Of a stretch of DNA of 14,282 bases, positions 1 to 6,566 are shown one piece after another (position 1 is the first letter of the stretch; each line of letters opens with the position of its first letter). The notes beneath the pieces were generated by a model. It was given only the letters and a program-made list of their open reading frames with translations, did not search any database and was not told the DNA's origin. The position numbers and the translations under genes were made by a program. Source of the DNA: Clostridiales bacterium (lineage in GTDB: Bacteria > Bacillota > Clostridia > Oscillospirales > Oscillospiraceae); the NCBI GenBank assembly GCA_029098065.1, contig JAQXNP010000018.1, forward strand, positions 1-14,282, in the 5' to 3' direction.

Positions 1-349
1 GGAACACCAAGAAGGGCCGGTTTGAGATGTCCAGAATGGTTCGGCACAGGGCCTCATCCATCGGCACGCAGGCGGCACCGAAGCGGGCAATGCCCCGCTT
101 GTCTCCCAGGGCCTCCCGGAGGGCCTGGCCCAGACAGATTCCCACATCCTCCACCGTGTGGTGGCCGTCCACATTCAGATCCCCCTCCGCCTTCAGAGTC
201 AGCCCGAATCCGGCGTAAAAGGCAAACGCGGTGAGCATGTGGTCAAAAAAGCCGATACCGGTGTCCACCCGGACCTCTCCTCCATCCAGATTCAGCGTCA
301 GCGTGATCCGGGTTTCCTTGGTTTCCCGGGTAATGGTGTGCGTCCTCAT
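1..349 (-). CDS. hisB: Imidazoleglycerol-phosphate dehydratase (partial, C-terminus off the left edge)
   Basis: HisB dehydrates imidazole glycerol phosphate to imidazole acetol phosphate, a late step of cytoplasmic histidine synthesis. The first 116 codons are present out of about 195 usual for the family; the rest lies beyond position 1. Visible family motifs are FFDHML near residues 34-39, the metal-binding HHTVED near 63-68, and PMDEAL near 97-102, which carry the histidine and acidic manganese ligands. The start is ATG at 349, preceded by a perfect AGGAGG (358-363, minus strand) eight bases upstream, only 14 bases after the hisD stop, so it is the third cistron of the his operon. It has no phosphatase domain fused at its N-terminus, so this is the monofunctional type. 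The identification is secure. Confidence 0.95.
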   Translation of the reverse strand, partial: MRTHTITRETKETRITLTLNLDGGEVRVDTGIGFFDHMLTAFAFYAGFGLTLKAEGDLNVDGHHTVEDVGICLGQALREALGDKRGIARFGAACVPMDEALCRTILDISNRPFLVF

Positions 350-363
350 AAGCGCGGCCTCCT

Positions 364-1638
364 TTACTCAAAGCGAACCTTGATAGAATTGGCGTGAGCG
401 GTGAGCTTCTCGCTCTCCGCCAGAGTGATAATCTCGTCCTTTACCGGCTCCAGCGCCGCCTGGCCGTACTCGATGATGCTCATGGTTTTGATAAAGCTGG
501 TCACCGACAGGGGCGAGAAGAACCGGGCCGTGCCCGAGGTGGGCAGAACGTGATTGGGTCCTGCCAGATAGTCCCCCAGAGGCTCGGGCGACCAGCTGCC
601 CAGGAACACCGCCCCGGCGTTTTTGATATCAGGCAGGACGAACTGCGGATCTTTCACCACCAGCTCCAGGTGCTCCGGAGCAATCTCATTGGCAAGGGAA
701 ACCGCTTCCCACAGTTCCCGGCACACAATGGCGCACCCGAAGTCCCGGACAGAGGCCTCCATGATCTCGGAACGTTCCAGATAACCGGTCTGACGGATCA
801 TCTCAGCGTCCACTGCCTGAGCCAGCGCCTGACTGGTGGTGAGCAGAACGGCGGAGGCCAGCTTGTCATGCTCCGCCTGACTCAGCAGGTCGGCGGCCAC
901 GAATTTGGGATTGGCAGTCTCATCCGCCACCACCAGGACTTCAGAAGGGCCCGCCACCATGTCGATATCCAGACTGCCGTAGGCCAGACGTTTGGCGGCA
1001 GCTACGTAGGCGTTGCCCGGTCCCACCAGCTTGTCCACTTTGGGGATAAAGCCCGCCCCATAGGTGAGAGCGGCCACCGCCTGGGCGCCTCCCACCGCGA
1101 TGACCCGGTCCACTCCGGCGATCTTGGCGGCGGCCAGCACCGCATCGTTCAGGTTATCGGTGGGAGGGGTGACCATGATAATCTCCTCCACGCCGGCCAC
1201 TTTGGCTGGGATGGCGTTCATCAGCACTGAGGAGGGATAGGCTGCGGTTCCTCCGGGCACATAGATGCCCACCCGGGTCAGGCCCCGAACGATCCGCCCT
1301 ACTTTCCCGCCGTCAGGAGAGGTCCAGACCTCCGACTTCGGCAGCAGTTTTTCATTGTAGGCGCGGATGTTGGCGGCAGCGTGCTCCAGGGCGGAAATGA
1401 GTTCCTTGGGGCATCGGTCGTAAGCCTTATCCAACGTTTCCCGGGAAATTTCAAAGGGATCTCTGTGGTCAAACTGCCGGGTGTACCGCTCCACAGCCGG
1501 GAAGCCTTCTTCCTTTACGCTCTGCATAATGGCCCGGACTGCGGTTTCAATGGTCTGGTTGGCGCTGGCCGCCCGCTCCCGCATGGCGGCGATGACGGCC
1601 TGCTCACGTCTGCCGTCGGCGATTACGATGTTCAGCAT
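364..1638 (-). CDS. hisD: Histidinol dehydrogenase
   Basis: HisD is a zinc- and NAD-dependent enzyme that oxidises L-histidinol to L-histidine in two steps, the end of the pathway. The 424 residues match the usual length of about 430. Visible signatures are the [12 protein letters not shown] stretch (about 206-217) running into [11 protein letters not shown] (226-236), the zinc ligands expected from the family at Gln254, His257, Asp356 and His415, and the catalytic pair Glu322-His323 in APEHLEL. All are intact. The ATG at 1638 lies three bases past the hisZ-hisG stop, with GGAG at 1648-1651 nine bases upstream, inside the end of the previous gene. This tight spacing and the 14-base gap to hisB indicate one transcript. 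Confidence 0.97.
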   Translation of the reverse strand: MLNIVIADGRREQAVIAAMRERAASANQTIETAVRAIMQSVKEEGFPAVERYTRQFDHRDPFEISRETLDKAYDRCPKELISALEHAAANIRAYNEKLLPKSEVWTSPDGGKVGRIVRGLTRVGIYVPGGTAAYPSSVLMNAIPAKVAGVEEIIMVTPPTDNLNDAVLAAAKIAGVDRVIAVGGAQAVAALTYGAGFIPKVDKLVGPGNAYVAAAKRLAYGSLDIDMVAGPSEVLVVADETANPKFVAADLLSQAEHDKLASAVLLTTSQALAQAVDAEMIRQTGYLERSEIMEASVRDFGCAIVCRELWEAVSLANEIAPEHLELVVKDPQFVLPDIKNAGAVFLGSWSPEPLGDYLAGPNHVLPTSGTARFFSPLSVTSFIKTMSIIEYGQAALEPVKDEIITLAESEKLTAHANSIKVRFE

Positions 1639-1641
1639 AGT

Positions 1642-3246
1642 TTATTTCTCCAATCCTGACTGGCACTTGCCGATGAAATCCAGAATCGCCGCCTTTTTCA
1701 ACTTCATGGCGGCTGTGTTGACAATAAGCCGGGCAGATACGGGGGCCACATCCTCGATGGGCACCAGGCCGTTCTCCCGCAGGGTTGCGCCCGTTTCCAC
1801 GATATCCACAATGGCGTCGGCAAGGCCCAGGATGGGTGCCAGCTCCACCGAGCCCTCGATCTTGATGATCTCCACGTCCATGCCCTTTCCCTCAAAGAAC
1901 TTTCGGGCCACATTGGGGTATTTGGTTGCAATCCGGCGGGTCTTATAGGTGCCGTAGAAATCGGTCCCCTCCTTCACCGCCAGGGCAAAGCGGCACTTTC
2001 CGAAGCCCAGATCCAGCACCTCATAAAAAGGGCTGGAGCCGTGCTCCAGAATGGTGTCCTTCCCCACAACGCCCAGGTCACAGACCCCGTGCTCCACATA
2101 AGTGATGACATCCGGGGCCTTGGCCAGCACCGCGTCCAGAGGGTAATTGGGCAATGTATGGATTAAACGGCGGCCGGGGTCTTTCACGGGTGAACAGTCC
2201 AGCCCCGCCTTTTCCAGCAGAGCTACTGTCTTGTCCTGAAGCCGACCTTTGGTCAGAGCTACCCGGAGATTGGTCTCGGAGGTCTGTACAGGTATTTCAT
2301 TCGCCACCAAATCCACGTACACGGCAAAGCCAACGGCGGGTGCCGGACGGCCAAACGCCCCCAGCAGATTGTCATAGCGGCCTCCGGAGAGGACCGAAGC
2401 TCCCGCTCCCTTCGCATAACCCCGGAAGATCAGACCGGTATAGTAGTCGATCTGATGGACCAGCCCCAGGTCAAATCGGATAAATTCGCCGCAGCCCGCC
2501 TCGTCCAACGCTTTTTTCAACTGCCGAAGGTAAGTCAACTCGGGCCGGTTCCCCACCAGGGCCTCCGCCTCCTCAAGAACCTCCTCGCCGCCGAAAAGCT
2601 GGGACAGACGGGACAGAAGCGCATAGGCCGGCTTGTCCCGATAGGGGGTCAGGAAATCACTCAAAGCGGCAAAATGCTTGCCCTCAATGAGTTTGCGCAT
2701 CTCCTCCACCTGGTCTGCAGGCATCTCCATCTGATTCGCCAGCGTGCGGAAAAGCCCGGCATGTCCCAATTCAATATGGAATCCCTGCGGGCAGACTGCC
2801 TTCAGCGCTTCTACCGCCAGAGAAACCGCCTCAACATCCGCATCCAGCCCTCCCGCTCCCAGGAGTTCGATCCCACATTGAGGGATCTCACTGCTGCCCC
2901 CCCGGTGGGCGGCACCGGAACGGAATACTGTCTCATTATAATAGAGGCGCTGGGGAAACGGCTGAGATCTGAGCTTTGTGGCCGCCACCCGGGCAATGGG
3001 TGTGGTGCAGTCCGGCCGCATGACCATCAGTTTTCCCGAACGGTCTACAATCTTCAGCATGGCCTCCTGGGGAATCGGGTTTCCAGACTGAAGAAACAGG
3101 TCGTAGAATTCCACCTCCGGAGTGCTGATCTCCTCATACCCGCTGGACCGGAAAAGCTCGGTAAGCTCCCGCTGGGCAGTTCGGACTTCCCTGCACTCGG
3201 TAAATAGCCGATCCCTGGTTCCCTCCGGCGTGGCAATGATATTCAT
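1642..3246 (-). CDS. hisZ-hisG: Fused HisZ-HisG: ATP phosphoribosyltransferase regulatory plus catalytic subunit
   Basis: This 534-residue protein joins two subunits that are usually separate. Residues 1 to about 320 are HisZ, a catalytically dead histidyl-tRNA synthetase paralogue: MRPDCTTPIAR (76-86), IDYYTG (266-271) and SGGRYDNLLG (287-296). Residues from about 326 are the short-form HisG, which joins ATP and PRPP in the first committed step of histidine synthesis: NLRVALTKGRL (326-336), DLGVVGKD (390-397) and the PRPP-binding loop DIVETGATLRENG (481-493). Short HisG enzymes need HisZ for activity and histidine feedback, so a fusion fixes the ratio at 1:1. The junction (about 316-326) has no in-frame ATG, GTG or TTG and no ribosome site nearby, so HisG cannot readily be made alone. 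The ATG at 3246 follows GAGGAGGA. It is the first gene of the his operon. Confidence 0.95.
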   Translation of the reverse strand: MNIIATPEGTRDRLFTECREVRTAQRELTELFRSSGYEEISTPEVEFYDLFLQSGNPIPQEAMLKIVDRSGKLMVMRPDCTTPIARVAATKLRSQPFPQRLYYNETVFRSGAAHRGGSSEIPQCGIELLGAGGLDADVEAVSLAVEALKAVCPQGFHIELGHAGLFRTLANQMEMPADQVEEMRKLIEGKHFAALSDFLTPYRDKPAYALLSRLSQLFGGEEVLEEAEALVGNRPELTYLRQLKKALDEAGCGEFIRFDLGLVHQIDYYTGLIFRGYAKGAGASVLSGGRYDNLLGAFGRPAPAVGFAVYVDLVANEIPVQTSETNLRVALTKGRLQDKTVALLEKAGLDCSPVKDPGRRLIHTLPNYPLDAVLAKAPDVITYVEHGVCDLGVVGKDTILEHGSSPFYEVLDLGFGKCRFALAVKEGTDFYGTYKTRRIATKYPNVARKFFEGKGMDVEIIKIEGSVELAPILGLADAIVDIVETGATLRENGLVPIEDVAPVSARLIVNTAAMKLKKAAILDFIGKCQSGLEK

Positions 3247-3281
3247 GTGGCGTCCTCCTCACTTTTGCACTTTACCACGCT

Positions 3282-3310
3282 AATATACTACATTATCAGA
3301 GATCTGTCAA
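3282..3310 (-). promoter_or_regulatory. Sigma-A promoter of the his operon
   Basis: On the minus strand TTGACA (3305-3310) is separated by exactly 17 bases from TATATT (3282-3287). Transcription should start near 3275, leaving a leader of about 30 bases before the hisZ-hisG ATG. That is too short for a T-box or a histidine attenuator, so any control would be at initiation or by enzyme feedback. The -35 box directly abuts the aspartokinase terminator. Confidence 0.85.
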
Positions 3311-3347
3311 TGGGAAAAGAGACGGGAGAAAACTCTCCCGTCTCCTC
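3311..3347 (-). terminator. Intrinsic terminator of the aspartokinase transcript
   Basis: A perfect 11-base-pair stem (3319-3329 with 3334-3344) with the loop AAAC on the plus strand is followed on the minus strand by TTTTCCC. It lies 16 bases beyond the lysC stop codon and ends at the his promoter -35 box, separating the two operons. The U tract is short, so some read-through into his is possible. Confidence 0.75.
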
Positions 3348-3362
3348 TGTCCGGTCCCTGAA

Positions 3363-3851
3363 TCACATATTACCGTCGTTATCCGCGAAAAACTTATCGT
3401 GAATCACCTGGACCGCCCGGTCGGCGTCAGACAGGTCCACCAGCACGGAAACCTTGATTTCGCTGGTAGAGATCATATGAATGTTGATCCCCGCATTGAA
3501 AAGCGCTTCAAACATACTGGCGGCCACGCCTGGATTATTGATCATACCGGCCCCCACGATGGACACTTTGGCAATGTTGTCATTGACATCGATATGGTCA
3601 AAGCCGATGTACTCCCGATTCTCCTCCAGAAGCCTGGTTGCCTCCTCCGTATCGCTCTTGGACACGGTAAAGCTGATGTCCTTCTTATCCCCGCGGCCGA
3701 TGGACTGAAGGATAATGTCCACGTTGATCTTACGCTTGGCCAGAAGAGAAAAAATCCGGAAAGCAATGCCCGGCTCGTCGTTCAGGCCAACCAGGGCCAG
3801 GCGGGCAATATTCTTATCTTTTGCGATTCCGCTGACATGAGATTTTTCCAT
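3363..3851 (-). CDS. lysC: Probable separate aspartokinase beta subunit from an internal start in lysC
   Basis: Codon 247 of lysC is an ATG (3851) preceded at ten bases by AAGGAGGT (3862-3869), a full-strength ribosome site inside the coding sequence. Initiation there would give a 162-residue protein made of the two ACT regulatory domains only, in the same frame. Bacillus subtilis lysC is known to make alpha (about 408 residues) and beta (about 163 residues) subunits in exactly this way, with the beta start at essentially the same codon, and they assemble as alpha2-beta2. The sequence here shows the start and the ribosome site; that it is used is inference by analogy. Confidence 0.65.
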   Translation of the reverse strand: MEKSHVSGIAKDKNIARLALVGLNDEPGIAFRIFSLLAKRKINVDIILQSIGRGDKKDISFTVSKSDTEEATRLLEENREYIGFDHIDVNDNIAKVSIVGAGMINNPGVAASMFEALFNAGINIHMISTSEIKVSVLVDLSDADRAVQVIHDKFFADNDGNM

Positions 3852-4589
3852 GGTTTTGACGACCTCCTTGACTTTGGTACCCGGTCTGCCGGAGAAACTG
3901 GATAGGACCTCCAGATTGACATTATAGCGTTTTGCCATTTCCACTGAGCGGTTATGGAGCACCTGGGCTCCAAGAGTTGCCAGCTCCAACATCTCATCGA
4001 AGGTGATCTCCTCCAGCTTGTGGGCATCCTTGACGATGCGGGGATCGGCGGTGAACACGCCGTCCACATCCGTGTAGATCTGGCACAGGTCCGCATGGAG
4101 AGCAGCGGCCAGCGCCACTGCCGAAGTGTCGGAACCGCCCCGGCCCAACGTGGTGATATCCCCGTACTTGTTGATCCCCTGGAAGCCCGTGACAATGACG
4201 ATGCACCGCTTGTCCAGTTCAGCCAGGATTCGCTCGGTGACCACCCGCTTGATACGGGCGTTGCCATAGGCGGTGTTGGACTGCACCCCAGCCTGCCAGC
4301 CGGTGAGAGAGACCACCGGACAGCCCAGCACCTCAATCGCCATGGCACACAGGGCGCAGGAAATCTGCTCGCCAGTGGACAAAAGCATATCCATCTCACG
4401 CTTGGAGGCGTGTGGATTGATCTCTTTCGCCTTCTCGATGAGATCATCCGTAGTGTCACCCTGAGCGGAGAGAACCGCCACCACATCATGTCCCCGTTTA
4501 TATGTCTCAGTGATAATGCGGGCTACGTTGCGGATGCGGTCCGCGTCCGCGACAGAGCTTCCGCCGAATTTTTGCACAATGAGTCCCAT
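3363..4589 (-). CDS. lysC: Aspartate kinase (aspartokinase II type, alpha subunit)
   Basis: This enzyme phosphorylates aspartate to aspartyl-4-phosphate, entry to the lysine, threonine, methionine and diaminopimelate branches. The 408 residues carry the N-terminal kinase motif KFGGSSV (7-13), the TTLGRGGSDTSAVALA substrate/nucleotide region (about 146-161), YTDVDGVFTADPR (172-184) and two C-terminal ACT domains (about 260-330 and 335-400) that bind the feedback amino acid. The length and arrangement match the Bacillus subtilis lysine-sensitive enzyme as I recall it (also 408 residues). The ATG at 4589 follows AAGGGGGT (4600-4607). It is third after pheB and hom, 71 bases past the hom stop. 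I saw no lysine riboswitch, and no convincing promoter of its own, so co-transcription is likely. An in-frame internal start is listed separately. Confidence 0.95.
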   Translation of the reverse strand: MGLIVQKFGGSSVADADRIRNVARIITETYKRGHDVVAVLSAQGDTTDDLIEKAKEINPHASKREMDMLLSTGEQISCALCAMAIEVLGCPVVSLTGWQAGVQSNTAYGNARIKRVVTERILAELDKRCIVIVTGFQGINKYGDITTLGRGGSDTSAVALAAALHADLCQIYTDVDGVFTADPRIVKDAHKLEEITFDEMLELATLGAQVLHNRSVEMAKRYNVNLEVLSSFSGRPGTKVKEVVKTMEKSHVSGIAKDKNIARLALVGLNDEPGIAFRIFSLLAKRKINVDIILQSIGRGDKKDISFTVSKSDTEEATRLLEENREYIGFDHIDVNDNIAKVSIVGAGMINNPGVAASMFEALFNAGINIHMISTSEIKVSVLVDLSDADRAVQVIHDKFFADNDGNM

Positions 4590-4660
4590 AAAACGATATA
4601 CCCCCTTGGTAAGTCGTAGTACATTTTATGCCGGGATCGCTCTCTTCGTCCGAGAGACGG

Positions 4661-5869
4661 TCACAGAACCCGGAACACCGATTTCGGCTTTAGGCTCCGG
4701 AGGGCCTGCTCCAGCCGTTCCCGGGTCATGGGCTGGGTGAGAAAGGCAGTCTCTCCCGCCGGCGCTCCGGCTCTGGCCAAAAAAGACGGGGCGGCAAAGG
4801 CGGTCCGGATTGCTTCCGCCGACGCCTCCGCCCGAACGTACCAGGCACTCTTCAGTCTGTCAGGAGGCACGGTGACGTCTTCCCCGCCGGGACCCCAGTC
4901 CAGATACTTGGGCCGCCCCTTGGTCCGGGCCGCCTCCATCACATCCGCCACCACGGCGGAAGCGGTGGGCAGTTTGCCGGCCCCCCGGCCATAGAACATG
5001 ACGTCTCCCGTGGCGTTTCCCTTCACCGTAATGGCATTGAATACATCTTCCACGCCGGCCAGAGGATCCTCGCCGTCCACCAGATGAGGCGCGACAAACG
5101 TAATGAGACTGCCGTCCTTTTGCCTGATGGCCCGCCCCAGCAGCTTGATCTTTCTCCCGCAAGAATCGGCATAGGCTACATCGGCCAGCGTGACACCAGT
5201 GATACCCTCAGTGGGCACCTGAGATGGATAAATGTGGCGTCCAAAGGCCAGAGAGGCCAGGATGCAGATCTTCCGGCAGGCGTCGTGGCCCTCGATATCC
5301 GCGGTGGGGTCGGCCTCGGCATAGCCGTTGGCCTGAGCTTCCTTCAGAGCCTCCTGAAAGGACAGCCCGGAGCGGATCATCCGGGTCAGGATATAGTTGG
5401 TGGTGCCGTTCAGGATACCGCAGATCGCCTCGATCTCATTGGCGGCCAGGCACTGTTTCAGCGGGCGGATAATGGGAATGCCGCCCCCTACGCTGGCCTC
5501 ATAGAGATAGCTGACCTCATTTGCCCGGGCCAGCTCCATAAGCTGGAAACCATGCTCTGCCACCAGTTCCTTATTGGAAGTCACCACACTCTTGCCCGCC
5601 CTGAGGGCGCGTTCTGTGAACTCCCTGGCAATCTTGGCGCCGCCGATGGTTTCCACTACAATGTCCACCTCCGGATCGGCCTCAATCATGCCAAAGTCGT
5701 GGATGATCTTGTCCGCAAAAGGGCTGTCTGGAAAATCCCGCACATCCAGGATATATTTGAGCTCTACAGGTGCGTGGACCTTCTCGCTAATGTGGGGGCC
5801 GTTGGCCTGTAAAACCTCGGCTACGCCGGAGCCCACAGTGCCGAAGCCCAGAATTGCTACTTTCGCCAT
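4661..5869 (-). CDS. hom: Homoserine dehydrogenase
   Basis: Hom reduces aspartate semialdehyde to homoserine, the branch point to threonine and methionine. The NAD(P)-binding motif GFGTVG is at residues 8-13, SNKE at 98-101, NGTTNYIL at 154-161, and the catalytic GYAEADPTADIEGHDACRK block at 182-200 contains the acidic and lysine residues needed for hydride transfer. I chose the ATG at 5869, where AAGGAGAG lies upstream, rather than an upstream in-frame ATG at 5902 with no ribosome site; the protein is then 402 residues. The C-terminal part (about 338-402) is where an ACT domain of about 80 residues is usual; here it is only about 65 residues, alanine-rich and without the usual D/N-x-P-G-V-L motif, so threonine feedback may be weak or lost. 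It sits between pheB and lysC. Confidence 0.95.
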   Translation of the reverse strand: MAKVAILGFGTVGSGVAEVLQANGPHISEKVHAPVELKYILDVRDFPDSPFADKIIHDFGMIEADPEVDIVVETIGGAKIAREFTERALRAGKSVVTSNKELVAEHGFQLMELARANEVSYLYEASVGGGIPIIRPLKQCLAANEIEAICGILNGTTNYILTRMIRSGLSFQEALKEAQANGYAEADPTADIEGHDACRKICILASLAFGRHIYPSQVPTEGITGVTLADVAYADSCGRKIKLLGRAIRQKDGSLITFVAPHLVDGEDPLAGVEDVFNAITVKGNATGDVMFYGRGAGKLPTASAVVADVMEAARTKGRPKYLDWGPGGEDVTVPPDRLKSAWYVRAEASAEAIRTAFAAPSFLARAGAPAGETAFLTQPMTRERLEQALRSLKPKSVFRVL

Positions 5870-5926
5870 TGAACTCTCTCCTTTTCCGGGCCCAGGGCCC
5901 AACGGTTATCAAATTGGACGGGGCTT

Positions 5927-6367
5927 TTATCCCGCCAGCACCTCACAGCGCACCACATCGGGCTGTCGCTCGATCTGCTCCAGAAGCTCTTCCATTGTCA
6001 TGGACAGCCCGGAGGTCTCCGCTCCCACACTGACCACGGCACTGCCGCCGGCCGGAATTCCTTGGTTGATGGTCAGGATATTCACCCCGCTGCGGCCAAA
6101 GATATTCAGAACCGCTGAGAGCACCCCCGGCTCATTCTTAACCAGAATCTGAAAGGTGACAATGCGGCCGTTCAGCATATCATTGAAGGGACGCAGGGCG
6201 TTTTTGTACTTGTAGAACGCACTGCGGCTGATTCCTACCGCCCGGGCAGCCTCATTCACTGTGGCTGCCTCACCAGTTTCCAGCAGCCGCTTGGCCTCTG
6301 CCACTCTCAAAAAAATATCAGGCAAAGCCTGTGAGTCCACAATAAAATATTGCGGCAGTTGTCCCAT
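5927..6367 (-). CDS. pheB: PheB-like ACT domain protein with N-terminal helix-turn-helix
   Basis: The 146 residues match the PheB/UPF0735 family (about 147 in Bacillus). An N-terminal helical part contains a helix-turn-helix-like segment, TVNEAARAVGISRSAFYKYK (about 36-55), which may bind DNA. The remainder is an ACT domain (about 70-143), with NEPGVLSAVLNIF (78-90) as the ligand-binding loop and helix and GVNILTINQ (94-102) as the second strand. ACT domains bind amino acids. Despite the name, no chorismate mutase or prephenate dehydratase activity is established for this family. Its position directly before hom, 57 bases away, suggests an amino-acid-sensing regulator of the aspartate pathway, as in many Firmicutes. 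The ATG at 6367 follows GAGGAGGGG. Family assignment is firm; function is not. Confidence 0.9.
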   Translation of the reverse strand: MGQLPQYFIVDSQALPDIFLRVAEAKRLLETGEAATVNEAARAVGISRSAFYKYKNALRPFNDMLNGRIVTFQILVKNEPGVLSAVLNIFGRSGVNILTINQGIPAGGSAVVSVGAETSGLSMTMEELLEQIERQPDVVRCEVLAG

Positions 6368-6429
6368 CTTATGCGCCCCTCCTCTTTATTGTCCGCATAC
6401 GGGAGTCATTTGTTTTTGAATAGTGATAT

Positions 6430-6458
6430 ATTTTAGCACAGCCTAAAATTCTGTGCAA
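6430..6458 (-). promoter_or_regulatory. Sigma-A promoter of the pheB-hom-lysC operon with an operator-like inverted repeat
   Basis: On the minus strand TTGCAC (6453-6458) and TAAAAT (6430-6435) are separated by 17 bases. An inverted repeat GCACAG-9-CTGTGC (6436-6441 and 6451-6456) occupies the spacer and overlaps the -35 box, placed where a repressor would block polymerase. The leader is about 55 bases, with no T-box or riboswitch visible. Confidence 0.75.
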
Positions 6459-6524
6459 CCAGCTCCATTCAAAAAAGGTGCCCAACTTCCCTCCGGTTCT
6501 TCGACGGCTTTTTGCCAGAAATCA

Positions 6525-6554
6525 CGAAAGAGCACGCTGAAGCGTGCTCTTTCG
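6525..6554 (-). terminator. Terminator hairpin after the penicillin-binding protein gene
   Basis: A perfect 13-base-pair stem (6525-6537 with 6542-6554) with a four-base loop begins 12 bases past the PBP stop codon. On the minus strand its 3' arm ends CTCTTTCG and is followed by TGATTTC, a poor U tract, so termination may be partial. No other gene lies between here and the pheB promoter. Confidence 0.65.
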
Positions 6555-6566
6555 AAGAATATTAGG

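Noticed and set aside
394..1230. 278-codon plus-strand frame opposite hisD, and similar ones opposite lysC and hom
   Set aside because: All are shadows of certain enzymes with intact catalytic motifs.
3247..3275. T-box or histidine attenuator before the his operon
   Set aside because: The leader from the predicted start to the first ATG is only about 30 bases, with no specifier loop, His-rich leader peptide or terminator.
4640..4658. Hairpin between hom and lysC as a terminator
   Set aside because: The stem is about five pairs plus a wobble and no U tract follows on the minus strand; internal operon noise is more likely.
5870..5902. Upstream in-frame start for hom at 5902
   Set aside because: It has no ribosome site and adds eleven residues before the conserved MAKVAILGFG start, which has AAGGAGAG correctly placed.
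5892..5904. GGGCCC-rich hairpin between pheB and hom
   Set aside because: The stem is five pairs with a three-base loop and is followed by the hom ribosome site, not a U tract; at most it tunes the intercistronic mRNA.
6368..6424. Lysine riboswitch or T-box before pheB-hom-lysC
   Set aside because: The leader is about 55 bases, far too short for either element, and no conserved T-box sequence is present.
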